A stretch of DNA of 64,000 nt from contig JASFMY010000018.1 of NCBI GenBank assembly GCA_050117315.1, forward strand, positions 6,352 to 70,351, read 5' to 3'. The notes under the pieces were generated by a model that was given only the letters and a program-made list of their open reading frames with translations, had not been told where the DNA came from and searched no databases. Source of the stretch: JANQIV01 sp050117315 (GTDB lineage: Bacteria; Bacteroidota; Ignavibacteria; Ignavibacteriales; Melioribacteraceae). Below, piece by piece: positions 17,349 to 27,291 of this stretch (its first letter is position 1; each line of letters opens with the position of its first letter). The position numbers and the translations under genes are program-made.

Positions 17349-19214
17349 TTGATTAAAAAAATAAATTTAATATTTCTTGTTTTTTGTTTTACATCTCTGG
17401 TTTCTTCCCAGGAGATAAGTTTTCCTAAATTTGTTTTAAGCAATGTTGAATTTCAAATCTCACCTTTAAGTGGAAATGATTCAACTATTTACAATGTTGA
17501 GTTTTTTGATACCGGTAATTCATTAAGTTATGAGATCAATGGCGGAGCAGAAAGCAAAATAAAAATTCCCAACTCGGGATTATATCAAATAAAAGTTAAT
17601 GGCGAGGTAACCGGTTCAAGGTTAAGAGTAATACCCGGGTGGCTGAGCATTCTCCCGCCTCTTCTGGCAATATTTTTGGCGCTGTTGATTAGACAGGTAT
17701 TGGTTTCCCTTTTTGCCGGAATTTATCTCGGCGCAATTTTCATTTATGATTATAACCCCCTTTCTGCTATTCTCAGGCTCTCGGATACAATAATGATTGA
17801 AACTCTCATCGATAAAGACCACATGTTTATTATTGTTTTTACATTGCTGTTTGGCGGGGTAATAGGTGTAATAGCAAGAAACGGCGGTACGGTTGGGCTT
17901 TCAAACTTAGTAACAAGATTTGCTAAAACGGCACGCACAGGGTTAATCTCAAGCTGGCTGATGGGGTTAATAATTTTTTTTGATGATTATGCCAATACTT
18001 TAATAATCGGCAACATGATGCGCCCTATTACGGATAAATTAAAAATCTCAAGAGAGAAACTGGCTTACATTGTTGATTCAACTGCAGCGCCAATGGCGAG
18101 TGTTTTTATCATAAGTTCGTGGATTGGTTTTGAGATAGGTTTAATTGATGCGGGATTAAAAGCAATCGGTTCAGAAAAGAATGCATATGAACTTTTGCTT
18201 CAAACTATTCCTTATAGATTTTATCCCCTTGCTGCGTTGTTTTTTGTATTCTTGACTTCTTACTTAAGAAGGGATTTCGGAGCAATGTTTAAAGCAGAGT
18301 ATAGGGCACGGACAACAGGAGAACTTTTTGAAAATACCGCAAGTGCCGGCGAAACGGGTGAAAACCAAATTGAGTATAGAACGGAAAATGCGAAATGGAT
18401 TAATGGGGCTCTGCCCATTGGAATAATACTACTTGGTACAATAGTAGGGCTTATCCTTTCAGGAATCGGAGCATTACAGGAACAGAACATAACCGACTAT
18501 TCGATTAGGAACATTATTAATAATTCAGATTCTTTTTCATCGCTTTTGTGGGCAAGTTTCGGTGCATGTCTAGTGGCTATTATTATGTCTGTATCACAAA
18601 AGTTACTAAAGTTAAGCGAGTCTGTAGGAGCATGGACAAGAGGCGTACAGTCAATGTTGTTTGCATGCATAATTTTAGTTTTTGCATGGGCTATAAGCAA
18701 AGTGACGGTTGATCTTCACACAGCAGATTATTTAATATCAATATTAAGCGGCGTGATTAACCCGAGATTATTCCCGTTGATTGTATTTATTATCTGTGCT
18801 TTGATAAGTTTTTCTACAGGAACAAGCTGGGGCACTATGGGAATTATTATGCCGTTGGTTATTCCTCTGTCTTATAAGCTATGTCATTCAACAGGATTTA
18901 ATCATGAAGATACGACACTTATAATTTACGGTACAATCAGCAGCGTGCTTGCGGGCTCAGTTTTCGGCGATCATTGTTCGCCAATTGCGGATACAACCAT
19001 TCTAAGTTCAATGGCGTCGAGGTGCAATCATATAGATCATGTGAAAACTCAACTGCCTTATGCCGTTCTTGTGGGGATGGTCTGCATGCTGCTTGGCGAT
19101 CTGCCGACAGCATACGGAATGAGCCCTTATATATCACTTATATTAATCTTTGGAATATTAACAGGTCTTCTATTGTTGTTTGGGAAAAAACTTCCGGTTG
19201 TAAGGGTTGATTAA
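17349..19214 (+). CDS. NhaC-family Na+/H+ antiporter with N-terminal periplasmic domain
   Basis: A 621-residue protein. Residues 1-20 form a signal peptide (MIKKINLIFLVFCFTSLVSS), and 21-95 form a beta-rich extracytoplasmic domain. From about 97 to the end there are at least ten membrane helices, including GIYLGAIFIYDYNPL, LMGLIIFFDDYANTLIIGN (Asp-Asp in the membrane) and FSTGTSWGTMGIIMPLVIP, as in the Na+/H+ antiporter NhaC family. The family exchanges Na+ or amino-acid-derived ions for protons. The TTG start is chosen because the signal peptide follows directly. Its stop overlaps the convergent uvrC stop by 4 bp. Confidence 0.85.
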   Translation: MIKKINLIFLVFCFTSLVSSQEISFPKFVLSNVEFQISPLSGNDSTIYNVEFFDTGNSLSYEINGGAESKIKIPNSGLYQIKVNGEVTGSRLRVIPGWLSILPPLLAIFLALLIRQVLVSLFAGIYLGAIFIYDYNPLSAILRLSDTIMIETLIDKDHMFIIVFTLLFGGVIGVIARNGGTVGLSNLVTRFAKTARTGLISSWLMGLIIFFDDYANTLIIGNMMRPITDKLKISREKLAYIVDSTAAPMASVFIISSWIGFEIGLIDAGLKAIGSEKNAYELLLQTIPYRFYPLAALFFVFLTSYLRRDFGAMFKAEYRARTTGELFENTASAGETGENQIEYRTENAKWINGALPIGIILLGTIVGLILSGIGALQEQNITDYSIRNIINNSDSFSSLLWASFGACLVAIIMSVSQKLLKLSESVGAWTRGVQSMLFACIILVFAWAISKVTVDLHTADYLISILSGVINPRLFPLIVFIICALISFSTGTSWGTMGIIMPLVIPLSYKLCHSTGFNHEDTTLIIYGTISSVLAGSVFGDHCSPIADTTILSSMASRCNHIDHVKTQLPYAVLVGMVCMLLGDLPTAYGMSPYISLILIFGILTGLLLLFGKKLPVVRVD

Positions 19215-21034
19215 TTTTTGCTGCTGAAGTATTCTTTTATGATTTTTGCTTTTGCCTCGCCGACTACACTTGCTATTTGCTCTTCATCTGCTGCTTTTAT
19301 TTCATCGATACTGTTAAAATGTTTTAACAATTTTTCAGAGATTGTTTTGCCGATGCCTTTTATTTCCAAAAGCTCGGAAGTAAATGTTCTTTTATCTCTT
19401 CGCAACCTGTGAAAAGTAATAGCAAAACGATGAGCTTCATCGCGAATGTGCTGAAGTAATTTCAAACTGGATGATGTTTTCGGAATTGACTGCGGCTCGC
19501 TGATCCCTCTCAGGTAAACCTCCTCCAGTCTCTTTGCAAGGCCGATAATTTCATAATCGTCTTTTGCAAGATTATCAAGAATTTTAATTGCACTGGAAAG
19601 CTGTCCTTTGCCGCCGTCTACCATTATTAGATCAGGCCATTCTTCGTTCTCTTCATTTAATCTTTTATATCTTCGCTCAATTACTTCCATCATGCTTGCA
19701 AAGTCGTCAGGACCGTCAACACTATTGATAATAAACTTCCTGTATAAACTTTTTTTTGGTTTCCCATCTACGAATACAACAAGACTTGCAACTGTATCCG
19801 TACCTTGCAGGTTCGATATATCGAAACACTCTATCCTGCTTGGAATTTTTTTCAATCTGAGATCTCTCTTTAATGCTGATAAAACATAAGGAACATTACC
19901 CTCCCTTTTCATTCTTTGAAGCTGAATTTCTTTTAACTGAAGTATAGCATTCTGTTTACACATATTTAGCAGGGACTTTGCTTCACTTGCTCTTTGAGGG
20001 ATTATAAATTTTATTTTGTGTTCGGACTTTGTATCAAGCCAGTTCTTTAATGATTCGTTATCGTCCGGTTCTGTTTCAATTACTATTTCTCTCGGTACTT
20101 CAACATATTCGTTATAATAAAATTTTATTATTGACGAATAAAGAGTTGCCGGCTCATCACTGTTTTCCGATTTCATATTAAAAGTTCTTTTCCCGACGAG
20201 TTTACCGTTTCTGATGTTCAGTATTGTTGCTGCAACGTCTTTCCCTTCTGCGGCAGCGGAAATTATATCCTTATCTTCAAAATCATTTGTAACAACAGTC
20301 TGCTTTGCGCTGTATACTTTTAGCTGTTCTATTCTGTCCCGTATGTCTGCTGCTTTTTCGAATTGCATATTTGCGGCGGCTGACCGCATTTCATTTTCAA
20401 AATCTTTAAGCAGGTCATCCGTCTTCCCGCGTAAAAGTTTTATTACCTGCCTTACCATTTTGTTATAACCATCTTGAGAAATTAATCCTTCGCAAGGGCC
20501 GTCACATTTATTTATATGGTAGTCAAGACATAGTTTAACTTTTTTGTTCTTTATCACTTCGTCGTCAATGAAATATTTACAGCTCCGAATTTTGAAAATT
20601 TTATTTATAAGTCTCAGAGATGCTCTCATATTTTTAACTTCAGTGTAGGGTCCGAAGTAACGGGAGCCGTCTTTTACGATATTTCTTGTCGGGAATATCT
20701 GTGGGAAAGGTTCGTTTGTAACTCTTATGTATGGGAAAGATTTATCATCCTTCAGGTTTATGTTGTAACGCGGTTTTTTATCTTTAATTAAGTTGCTTTC
20801 AAGAACCAGGGCTTCAATTTCGCTTTCGGTAATAATCAACTCAAAGTCCTCAACCTTTCTTACCATAATCGCGGTTTTAGGGGAATCAACTGAATTTTGA
20901 AAATAAGTCCTAACTCTGTTTCGTAAGTTTTTTGCTTTGCCGATATATATTACTTTCCCGTTTTTATCTTTAAATTGATAAACACCGGGGTCAACCGGCA
21001 AACTCTCTAATTTTGATTTTAATACCTCTTTCAT
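19211..21034 (-). CDS. uvrC: Excinuclease ABC subunit C
   Basis: A 607-residue UvrC of typical length. The N-terminal GIY-YIG nuclease domain has GVYQFKDKNGKVIYIGKAKN (18-37), which makes the 3' incision. The UVR domain (about 200-236), with MQFEKAADIRDRIEQL, contacts UvrB. The RNase-H-like 5' nuclease follows, with ECFDISNLQGTDTVASLVVF and VDGGKGQL. A tandem helix-hairpin-helix, LLEIKGIGKTISEKLLKHF, closes the protein near 556-574. It works with UvrA and UvrB in nucleotide excision repair. The gene ends within the last codon of nhaC and is separated from glgC upstream by a terminator, so it is its own unit. Confidence 0.97.
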   Translation of the reverse strand: MKEVLKSKLESLPVDPGVYQFKDKNGKVIYIGKAKNLRNRVRTYFQNSVDSPKTAIMVRKVEDFELIITESEIEALVLESNLIKDKKPRYNINLKDDKSFPYIRVTNEPFPQIFPTRNIVKDGSRYFGPYTEVKNMRASLRLINKIFKIRSCKYFIDDEVIKNKKVKLCLDYHINKCDGPCEGLISQDGYNKMVRQVIKLLRGKTDDLLKDFENEMRSAAANMQFEKAADIRDRIEQLKVYSAKQTVVTNDFEDKDIISAAAEGKDVAATILNIRNGKLVGKRTFNMKSENSDEPATLYSSIIKFYYNEYVEVPREIVIETEPDDNESLKNWLDTKSEHKIKFIIPQRASEAKSLLNMCKQNAILQLKEIQLQRMKREGNVPYVLSALKRDLRLKKIPSRIECFDISNLQGTDTVASLVVFVDGKPKKSLYRKFIINSVDGPDDFASMMEVIERRYKRLNEENEEWPDLIMVDGGKGQLSSAIKILDNLAKDDYEIIGLAKRLEEVYLRGISEPQSIPKTSSSLKLLQHIRDEAHRFAITFHRLRRDKRTFTSELLEIKGIGKTISEKLLKHFNSIDEIKAADEEQIASVVGEAKAKIIKEYFSSKN

Positions 21035-21085
21035 TCAATTAACAATAATAATTCAGTAAACAAATATAAATTTCATTTTCTTTAA

Positions 21086-21115
21086 AATAAAAAAGGGCTG
21101 GAAAGTTTCAGCCCT
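21086..21115 (-). terminator. Intrinsic terminator downstream of glgC
   Basis: AGGGCTG (21094-21100), an 8-nt loop and CAGCCCT (21109-21115) form a perfect 7-bp stem. On the minus strand the stem is followed by a T-rich run (complement of 21086-21093). It separates glgC from uvrC. Confidence 0.85.
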
Positions 21116-21138
21116 GTAAACAATATTTAACGCCAAGT

Positions 21139-22374
21139 CTAAAATTGATAATTTTTAGGAATTACAACAATCCCGGTCTCAGTTATTTTAAACCTTTTTT
21201 TGTCTTGATCCGGGTCAAAACCTATTTCAAAACCTTCCGGTACATTGACGTTTTTATCAATGATTGCCCTCCTAATTTTTGCATGCCTTCCTATGTTGCA
21301 GTTATCAAATATAATTGAATCTGTTATATATGTATAACTGTTCACTCTTACACTCGGGCCTATTATCGACCGTTCAACCAAACCGCCGGATACAATCGTA
21401 CCGTCTGTAACAATTGAATTAAGTACTCTGCCCACTCTTTCGCCTTCGTGGGATAAAGTTTTAGCAGGTGGAGCTTGAAGAGGCTTTGTTCTCATAGGCC
21501 AGCCGGCATCATACAAATTGAATAAAGGATGAACACTTATTAAATCCATACTTGCTGCAAAGTAACTGTCTATTGTCCCTACATCTACCCAGTACGGTTC
21601 ATCTTTTTTATTCTCATCTTCAAACCTGTATGCTCTTAAGTTAGATTTATTTTCGAGCATATACGGAATTACATGTTTTCCAAAGTCTATATTTTCAAGC
21701 TTTTTTTGTTCCATTTCTTCAAGCACGTCAATAAGTACCTGTGACTTAAAAATGTAGATACCCATATTAACAAATGAAAATCCCGGCCTGTCCGGGGCTT
21801 CAGGCGGATCGCTTGGTTTTTCAATAAACGATTTAACCTGGTATTTATCATCAACCCGGAGTATCCCAAACCTGCTTGCCTGTGATTTAGGGACAAACAA
21901 ACTTGCAATTGAAAGGTCGGCATCTTTTTCAACATGGTACTGGAGCATTTTTAGGTAATCCATTTTATAGATATGATCGCCGGAAAGAATTATTGTCCAT
22001 TTATGAATATTTGCCTTAATTAAATTAATATTTTGATAGATTGCATTAGCTGTTCCAAGGTACCAGTTGTTGCTTCTCTTTTGTTGAGGAGGTATCGAGT
22101 AAATAAATTCACCCAGCTCCGGATTAAAAATATTCCATGCTTCGTACAAATGCTGATTTAATGAATCGGATTTATATTGGGTAAGTACGTAAATTTTACG
22201 TAAACCCGAGTTCAGACAATTAGACAAAGTAAAATCAATAATCCGGTATTTACCGCCGAAGGGTACGGAAGGTTTAGTCCTTAATTCCGTAAGCGGCTTT
22301 AATCTTTCACCCAAACCCCCGGCAAGTACCATAGTTAATGTTTCCCTGATAAGCGATGATCCTATAAATGGCAT
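21139..22374 (-). CDS. glgC: Glucose-1-phosphate adenylyltransferase (ADP-glucose pyrophosphorylase)
   Basis: A 411-residue enzyme. The start has TMVLAGGLGERLKPLTELRTKPSVPFGGKYRIIDF in pieces, i.e. the nucleotide-binding GGxGxRL..L and the K-P-S-V-P-F-G-G loop. IILSGDHIYKMDY (about 130-140) is the metal-binding active site, and SFIEKP and WVDVGTIDSYFAASMDL are further family signatures. A left-handed beta-helix forms the C-terminus (about 300-411). It makes ADP-glucose for glycogen synthesis. It is monocistronic, with a terminator after it, and divergent from the M1 peptidase. No other glycogen genes are in view. Confidence 0.95.
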   Translation of the reverse strand: MPFIGSSLIRETLTMVLAGGLGERLKPLTELRTKPSVPFGGKYRIIDFTLSNCLNSGLRKIYVLTQYKSDSLNQHLYEAWNIFNPELGEFIYSIPPQQKRSNNWYLGTANAIYQNINLIKANIHKWTIILSGDHIYKMDYLKMLQYHVEKDADLSIASLFVPKSQASRFGILRVDDKYQVKSFIEKPSDPPEAPDRPGFSFVNMGIYIFKSQVLIDVLEEMEQKKLENIDFGKHVIPYMLENKSNLRAYRFEDENKKDEPYWVDVGTIDSYFAASMDLISVHPLFNLYDAGWPMRTKPLQAPPAKTLSHEGERVGRVLNSIVTDGTIVSGGLVERSIIGPSVRVNSYTYITDSIIFDNCNIGRHAKIRRAIIDKNVNVPEGFEIGFDPDQDKKRFKITETGIVVIPKNYQF

Positions 22375-22440
22375 ATTCTTCTCTTGATTGTGTTATATAA
22401 TATATTTAAATATACTTATACCGACAATTAAAGAAATTAT

Positions 22441-22448
22441 TAATTTTG
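22441..22448 (+). promoter_or_regulatory. Candidate -7 box for the M1 peptidase gene
   Basis: TAATTTTG matches TAnnTTTG and would place a start site near 22455, about 30 nt before the ATG. No clear -33 box is seen. The intergenic region (22375-22485) must serve two divergent genes and is very AT-rich. Confidence 0.35.
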
Positions 22449-22485
22449 ATTATGTAGAATAAAAATTTAATATAAAATTACAATC

Positions 22486-24177
22486 ATGAAAAGCAAGTAT
22501 AGAAAATCTTTTTTTACATTTTCTTTGTCATTTGTATTATTGATAGGCGGGATAGTTCTTTTGAGGGTGCCTATAGAAAACATATCGAAAGCCGATACAA
22601 GGCTCCGAAGTTTTGTTAAACAGGCCAATCAAGATTATGAGGACCCGTTCGAAAATTATTTCAATGAGGGTCAATTTAACCTAGATATTCAGCATTACAA
22701 TATCAGTGTAGAGTTGGATCATATAAATGAGATCTTAGCCGGGAAAGTTATCCTTAAAGGAAAATTTACAGGGACACCCGCAAGAATGATTTGTTTGAAT
22801 CTTCATGATAATATGAAAATCTCTAAAGTGAAGTTAAATACCGAAGAAGTAAATTATAGCCATGATAACACGACATTGGAAATTGAGAATGAAAAACTAT
22901 TTACGGAATATTTTATAGAAATTGTATACGAAGGTCAACCGAAGAGCCTGGGTTTCGGCTCTTTTGAGTTTGGTAATTATGAATCAAAACCTGTGATATA
23001 TACTCTAAGTGAACCAAATCATGCTTCAACATGGTTCCCGTGTAATGATCTGCCCGACGACAAAGCTACATTGGAGATGAACATAAAAGCAGACAGTAAT
23101 TTAACTTCAATTTCAAATGGTGTGCTGGATTCGGTAACTACTTACAATGATAAGCGTATATTTCACTGGTCTACAAAATATCCTATCTCAACTTACCTGG
23201 TTTGTATTAACACAGGGTATTACAAGGAGTTCACACAAAAGTATATTACGGATGAGCACGAAATGGACTTAGAGTTTTACGTGTTTGAAAACCATTATGA
23301 AAAAGCCAGGAAAGATTTTGATGACCACGTCTTATATTTGGATTTTTTCGGTAAAACATTCGGCGAGTATCCTTTCATCAACGACAAATACGGAATTGTT
23401 GAATTCCTTTGGGGCAGAGGTGCAATGGAGCACCAGACAATAACAGGGTTCAGTTATAATTTCATAACCGGGCAAAAACGCTTCGAACGTATTATGCTTC
23501 ACGAGCTTGCCCACCAGTGGTGGGGAAACGCTGTCGGTCTTAAGAGCTGGAAAGATATTTGGCTCAATGAAGGTTTTGCTACTTATTCCGAAGCTCTCTA
23601 TTACGAAAACCGTGACGGCCCAAAAGCATTGCAAAGATATATGAAAAATTTTTTCGGTTACTATGAACACAGTACCCTTTATAATCCGGAGGGTAATTTA
23701 TTTAGTGCAACGGTTTATAGAAAAGGGGCGTGGGTGCTGCATATGCTGCGCAAAGAAGTGGGCGATAATATTTTCTTCGAGATATTACGGAACTATTACG
23801 ATACATATAAGTATAAAAATGCATCTACTTATGACTTTAAAGAAACAGCGGAAAAAATTTCTGGCAGAAATTTAAATAAGTTCTTTGATCAATGGGTGTT
23901 TGACGGAACGGGAATAGTGGATTTAAAATATAAGTTGAATTATGCTGAAGATAATAATATCTATAATGCTAGTTTGTTATTAAAACAGGTACAATACAGA
24001 TACAAAGAATTCCATTTTCCTCTGGATGTGAAAATTAATGATGAGATTTATAATTTCTATATAAATACGAGTGATACTGTGGTTGAAATTAAATTAAATG
24101 AAAAACCTGCGGATGTAAAATTAGATCCGGACGTTTGGCTTTTATCAAACATTACCCGGCTTGAAGAAACAGAATAA
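22486..24177 (+). CDS. M1-family zinc metallopeptidase (aminopeptidase), membrane-anchored
   Basis: A 563-residue protein with an N-terminal membrane anchor or signal (residues 8-28). The catalytic domain has HELAH at 339-343 and Glu 362 (in NEGF), which is the M1 gluzincin H-E-x-x-H-x18-E pattern. The upstream substrate loop reads GAMEHQT, where classical enzymes read GAMEN; this variant is common in bacterial M1 proteins. It ends after the catalytic and a small C-terminal region, so it lacks the large ERAP1-like domain of 850-residue family members. It probably trims peptides in the periplasm. Confidence 0.9.
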   Translation: MKSKYRKSFFTFSLSFVLLIGGIVLLRVPIENISKADTRLRSFVKQANQDYEDPFENYFNEGQFNLDIQHYNISVELDHINEILAGKVILKGKFTGTPARMICLNLHDNMKISKVKLNTEEVNYSHDNTTLEIENEKLFTEYFIEIVYEGQPKSLGFGSFEFGNYESKPVIYTLSEPNHASTWFPCNDLPDDKATLEMNIKADSNLTSISNGVLDSVTTYNDKRIFHWSTKYPISTYLVCINTGYYKEFTQKYITDEHEMDLEFYVFENHYEKARKDFDDHVLYLDFFGKTFGEYPFINDKYGIVEFLWGRGAMEHQTITGFSYNFITGQKRFERIMLHELAHQWWGNAVGLKSWKDIWLNEGFATYSEALYYENRDGPKALQRYMKNFFGYYEHSTLYNPEGNLFSATVYRKGAWVLHMLRKEVGDNIFFEILRNYYDTYKYKNASTYDFKETAEKISGRNLNKFFDQWVFDGTGIVDLKYKLNYAEDNNIYNASLLLKQVQYRYKEFHFPLDVKINDEIYNFYINTSDTVVEIKLNEKPADVKLDPDVWLLSNITRLEETE

Positions 24178-24225
24178 AAAATCATTAAATTCTAAACAGC
24201 ACTTATAAATTCAAAAGATTATTTA

Positions 24226-24233
24226 TAAATTTG
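24226..24233 (+). promoter_or_regulatory. Candidate -7 box for the lpxH-pbp-hpn operon
   Basis: TAAATTTG matches TAnnTTTG and lies 28 bp before the TTG start of lpxH. No -33 element is seen at the expected spacing. Confidence 0.35.
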
Positions 24234-24261
24234 TCATGATAAATTAAAACAGATTTCTCAA

Positions 24262-24987
24262 TTGACTAAAACAGTTTTTTTTATTTCGGACCTTCATTTG
24301 GGATTAGAGTCGCCTGAAAAAGAATTAAAAAGAGAATTACTTTTCGTAAATTTCTTAAAGTATTCTAAAAATAAAATTAGCGATCTTTATATTCTAGGTG
24401 ATTTATTTGATTACTGGTTTGAATACAAAAAAGTTTTCCAGAAAGGATACTTCAGAACATTCAATGCTTTAGCCGAACTTGTTGATTCCGGTACCAACAT
24501 CCACTACATAATCGGCAATCACGATTTTCTGCACGTAGACTTTTTTGAGAAACAAATCGGCGCTAAGTTATATTTTGATCCAATTGAAGTTGATATCAAT
24601 AATAAGAAATTCTATTTGGCTCACGGTGACGGCCTTGTTAAAAATGATATCGGATATAAAATTTTAAAGAAAATTTTGCGGAACCCAGTTGCTCAAAGAT
24701 TGTATTCGATGATTCATCCCGACCTAGGCATTAAAATAGCAAGTTCTTCAAGTAAGAAAAGCAGGGAGTATACCGAGAATAAAAATTATGGTAAAAGGAA
24801 CGGTCTTTTTGAAACAGCAAAAAATAAAATCGACGAAGGCTTTGACTACGTTTTATTCGGTCATTCCCATAATTTAATCCAAAGGCAATATAAAAATGGT
24901 TTTTACATAAATCTTGGAACATGGCTGAAAAAACCTTATTACGGTAAATTTGTAGATCAAAAGTTCGAGATAATCGAATGGAAATGA
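24262..24987 (+). CDS. lpxH: UDP-2,3-diacylglucosamine diphosphatase (LpxH-type metallophosphoesterase)
   Basis: A 241-residue calcineurin-like phosphoesterase with the five metal-binding blocks in order: SDLHLG (9-14), GDLFDYW (46-52), GNHDF (85-89), HGDG (121-124) and GHSH near 208-211. The order and length match LpxH, which hydrolyses UDP-2,3-diacylglucosamine to lipid X in lipid A synthesis. The length and absence of a signal peptide fit a peripheral cytoplasmic enzyme. The start is TTG, with the conserved beta-strand following at once. It is one base from the PBP1A start and opens an envelope operon. Confidence 0.85.
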   Translation: MTKTVFFISDLHLGLESPEKELKRELLFVNFLKYSKNKISDLYILGDLFDYWFEYKKVFQKGYFRTFNALAELVDSGTNIHYIIGNHDFLHVDFFEKQIGAKLYFDPIEVDINNKKFYLAHGDGLVKNDIGYKILKKILRNPVAQRLYSMIHPDLGIKIASSSSKKSREYTENKNYGKRNGLFETAKNKIDEGFDYVLFGHSHNLIQRQYKNGFYINLGTWLKKPYYGKFVDQKFEIIEWK

Positions 24988-24988
24988 T

Positions 24989-27289
24989 ATGAAAGAAAGA
25001 AAAGTAATTCCTCAAAAGAAAAGATCAAAAACTAAAAAAATATTTTTATCAATTGCTGCATTCTTTTTCATTGTTTTATTTGCAGCAGCCTTCTTCTTTT
25101 TTCAATATGTAACAGAAGGTCTTCCCACTTTTGAACAATTAGAGAATCCAAAACAAAGGCTGGCAAGTAAGGTTTACAGCGTGGACGGTATTGAGATAGG
25201 TTCTTTTTTTAGGCAGGCAAGGTTTGAAACAAGTATCGACAGTATCCCCAAGCATTTTATCAATGCTTTAATAGCTACAGAAGACAGGAAGTTTTACGAT
25301 CATTGGGGGGTTGACCTTGAAAGATTTTTCAAAGCAATGGTGAAAAATCTTTTTCTCTTTAAAAGAGAAGGGGCAAGTACTTTAACCCAGCAGCTTGCCA
25401 AAAATATTTATGCTTTGAAAATCTCCGACGAAAATATTTTTGATACGATAGTTAGAAAACTCCGCGAATGGATTACTGCAGTGCAGCTTGAAAAATCGTA
25501 TACGAAAAATGAAATTCTTGAAATGTACCTTAACGAATCCTATTTCGGAAAAAGCGCATACGGAATTGCGAGTGCTGCGGATGTTTATTTTAATAAACGT
25601 GTTCAGGATTTAACAATCACAGAAGCGGCACTGTTCGTAGCGTTGCTTAAATCTCATGTTTATTATGATCCTGTTAAAAGATATAATAATGCAATTCAGC
25701 GAAGAAATCTTGTAATGTATAACATGGTTCAGACCGGGTATTTGAGCAGTGAAGCGTATCAAAAATTAAAAGAAGAACCGATTAAACTTTCTCTTGACAG
25801 GATAAAAAACCGCTTTAAAAGTAATCTTGCACCGCATTATGTTGAATACGTCAGGCAGCAACTGGAAGACTTAAGCGACCAATACGGTTTTGATATTTAC
25901 GAGGACGGGCTAACAATTTATACTTCGCTTGATACAAGAATGCAGAGAATTGCGAATGAATCCGTAACCGCCCATCTCGATGAATTTCAACCATTTTTTG
26001 ACAAGAGATGGAATTGGAACAGACACAGGGATTTACTAAACGACCTGCTGGACAAAGCAATAAAACAAAGAGGAGAATATTTACAAGCCGAAACAAAAGA
26101 AGAAAAAAAAGCCGTATATGAAAGGCTGAAAAAGAATGTGGCTTTGGTTGACTCAGTACAGCAAGTAGCTCAAACAATTGAAGTAGGATTTGTTGCTTTG
26201 GATATAACCAACGGTCAAATTAAGGCTATGGTTGGAGGTCGAAACCAGGAGTTTGCTTACGGTTTGAATCATGCAGCTCAAATAACAAGGCAGCCGGGCT
26301 CATCCTTTAAACCAATAGTTTACATAGTTGCCCTTGATAACGGTTTATATCCTGCTTACCCGATTCTCAACCAGCCCTTTAATTATGAAGGATGGGAACC
26401 TAAGAATTTTGATAAAGCTACAAGCGGTTTTATGACTTTACGTGAAGGGCTTCGTCATTCGGTAAACTTGGTGAGCGCAAGATTGATCATTGAAGGCCAT
26501 GTTGAACTATGGAAAGTAGGAAGATATGCCCAGCAAATGGGAATAAAGACAAAGCTGGATTTGGTCCCGTCAATTTCTCTTGGAACTGCTGAAGTATCGC
26601 CCCTTGAAATAACTTCTGCTTACGCCACAATTGTAAATAGGGGAATTTATAATGAACCGATTGCAATTTTAAAAATTGAAGATAAGGACGGGATTGTTAT
26701 TGATAATTTTTTCCCGGAAACCCAAGAAGCAATTTCAGCAGAGACGGCATTTTTAATTACCGATATGATGCAGGACGTTGTAAACAGGGGGTCCGGTGCC
26801 AGAGTACGAATGTATTTTAACAGACCGGCTGCCGGAAAAACCGGAACAACCCAGGCTTACGGAGATGCCTGGTTTGTAGGATTTACCCCGCAATTAGCTG
26901 CCGGTGTATGGGTTGGGTTTGATGATAGAAGAGTTGCATTTACCGGTAATTACGGTCAGGGTTCAAGAGCGGCATTACCTATCTGGGCTTTGTTTATGAA
27001 AGGGGTTTACGAAGAAATTGATATGCCTATTGAAGATTTTTATAAACCCCAAAACGGCGATATAGCACGGGTAAATTTTTGTAAAAATTCTATACTTGAA
27101 CTCGGCAATCCGAAAATTGTATCCGATGATTGTAAATCAGGTGTAATTTCAGACTATATAAAACTGCAGGATATCCCTTCTCCATTCAATGCGGAACGGG
27201 ATACATCGGTTAGAATTTTTGAAAGGTATCTAGCCATTGACAGCACCGCCCACGAGGCATTTGAAATTGTTGACGAAGGCGGGTTATAA
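24989..27289 (+). CDS. Penicillin-binding protein 1A (bifunctional transglycosylase/transpeptidase)
   Basis: A 766-residue class A PBP. It has a membrane anchor at about 17-37 and a GT51 domain with ATEDRKFYDHWGVD (catalytic Glu, about 93-106) and GASTLTQQLAKN (about 128-139). The penicillin-binding transpeptidase follows, with SSFK at 438-441 (Ser 438 nucleophile), SVN near 490 and KTGTTQ near 617. It polymerises and cross-links peptidoglycan. It follows lpxH by 1 bp and precedes hpnC by 2 bp, so synthesis of lipid A, peptidoglycan and squalene-type lipids appears co-expressed. The family is certain; the 1A subtype is inferred from architecture. Confidence 0.93.
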   Translation: MKERKVIPQKKRSKTKKIFLSIAAFFFIVLFAAAFFFFQYVTEGLPTFEQLENPKQRLASKVYSVDGIEIGSFFRQARFETSIDSIPKHFINALIATEDRKFYDHWGVDLERFFKAMVKNLFLFKREGASTLTQQLAKNIYALKISDENIFDTIVRKLREWITAVQLEKSYTKNEILEMYLNESYFGKSAYGIASAADVYFNKRVQDLTITEAALFVALLKSHVYYDPVKRYNNAIQRRNLVMYNMVQTGYLSSEAYQKLKEEPIKLSLDRIKNRFKSNLAPHYVEYVRQQLEDLSDQYGFDIYEDGLTIYTSLDTRMQRIANESVTAHLDEFQPFFDKRWNWNRHRDLLNDLLDKAIKQRGEYLQAETKEEKKAVYERLKKNVALVDSVQQVAQTIEVGFVALDITNGQIKAMVGGRNQEFAYGLNHAAQITRQPGSSFKPIVYIVALDNGLYPAYPILNQPFNYEGWEPKNFDKATSGFMTLREGLRHSVNLVSARLIIEGHVELWKVGRYAQQMGIKTKLDLVPSISLGTAEVSPLEITSAYATIVNRGIYNEPIAILKIEDKDGIVIDNFFPETQEAISAETAFLITDMMQDVVNRGSGARVRMYFNRPAAGKTGTTQAYGDAWFVGFTPQLAAGVWVGFDDRRVAFTGNYGQGSRAALPIWALFMKGVYEEIDMPIEDFYKPQNGDIARVNFCKNSILELGNPKIVSDDCKSGVISDYIKLQDIPSPFNAERDTSVRIFERYLAIDSTAHEAFEIVDEGGL

Positions 27290-27291
27290 TA

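Noticed and set aside
22486..24177. Inactive M1 peptidase because GAMEN reads GAMEH
   Set aside because: The zinc site is complete, and the GAMEH variant is common among bacterial M1 proteins as far as I know.
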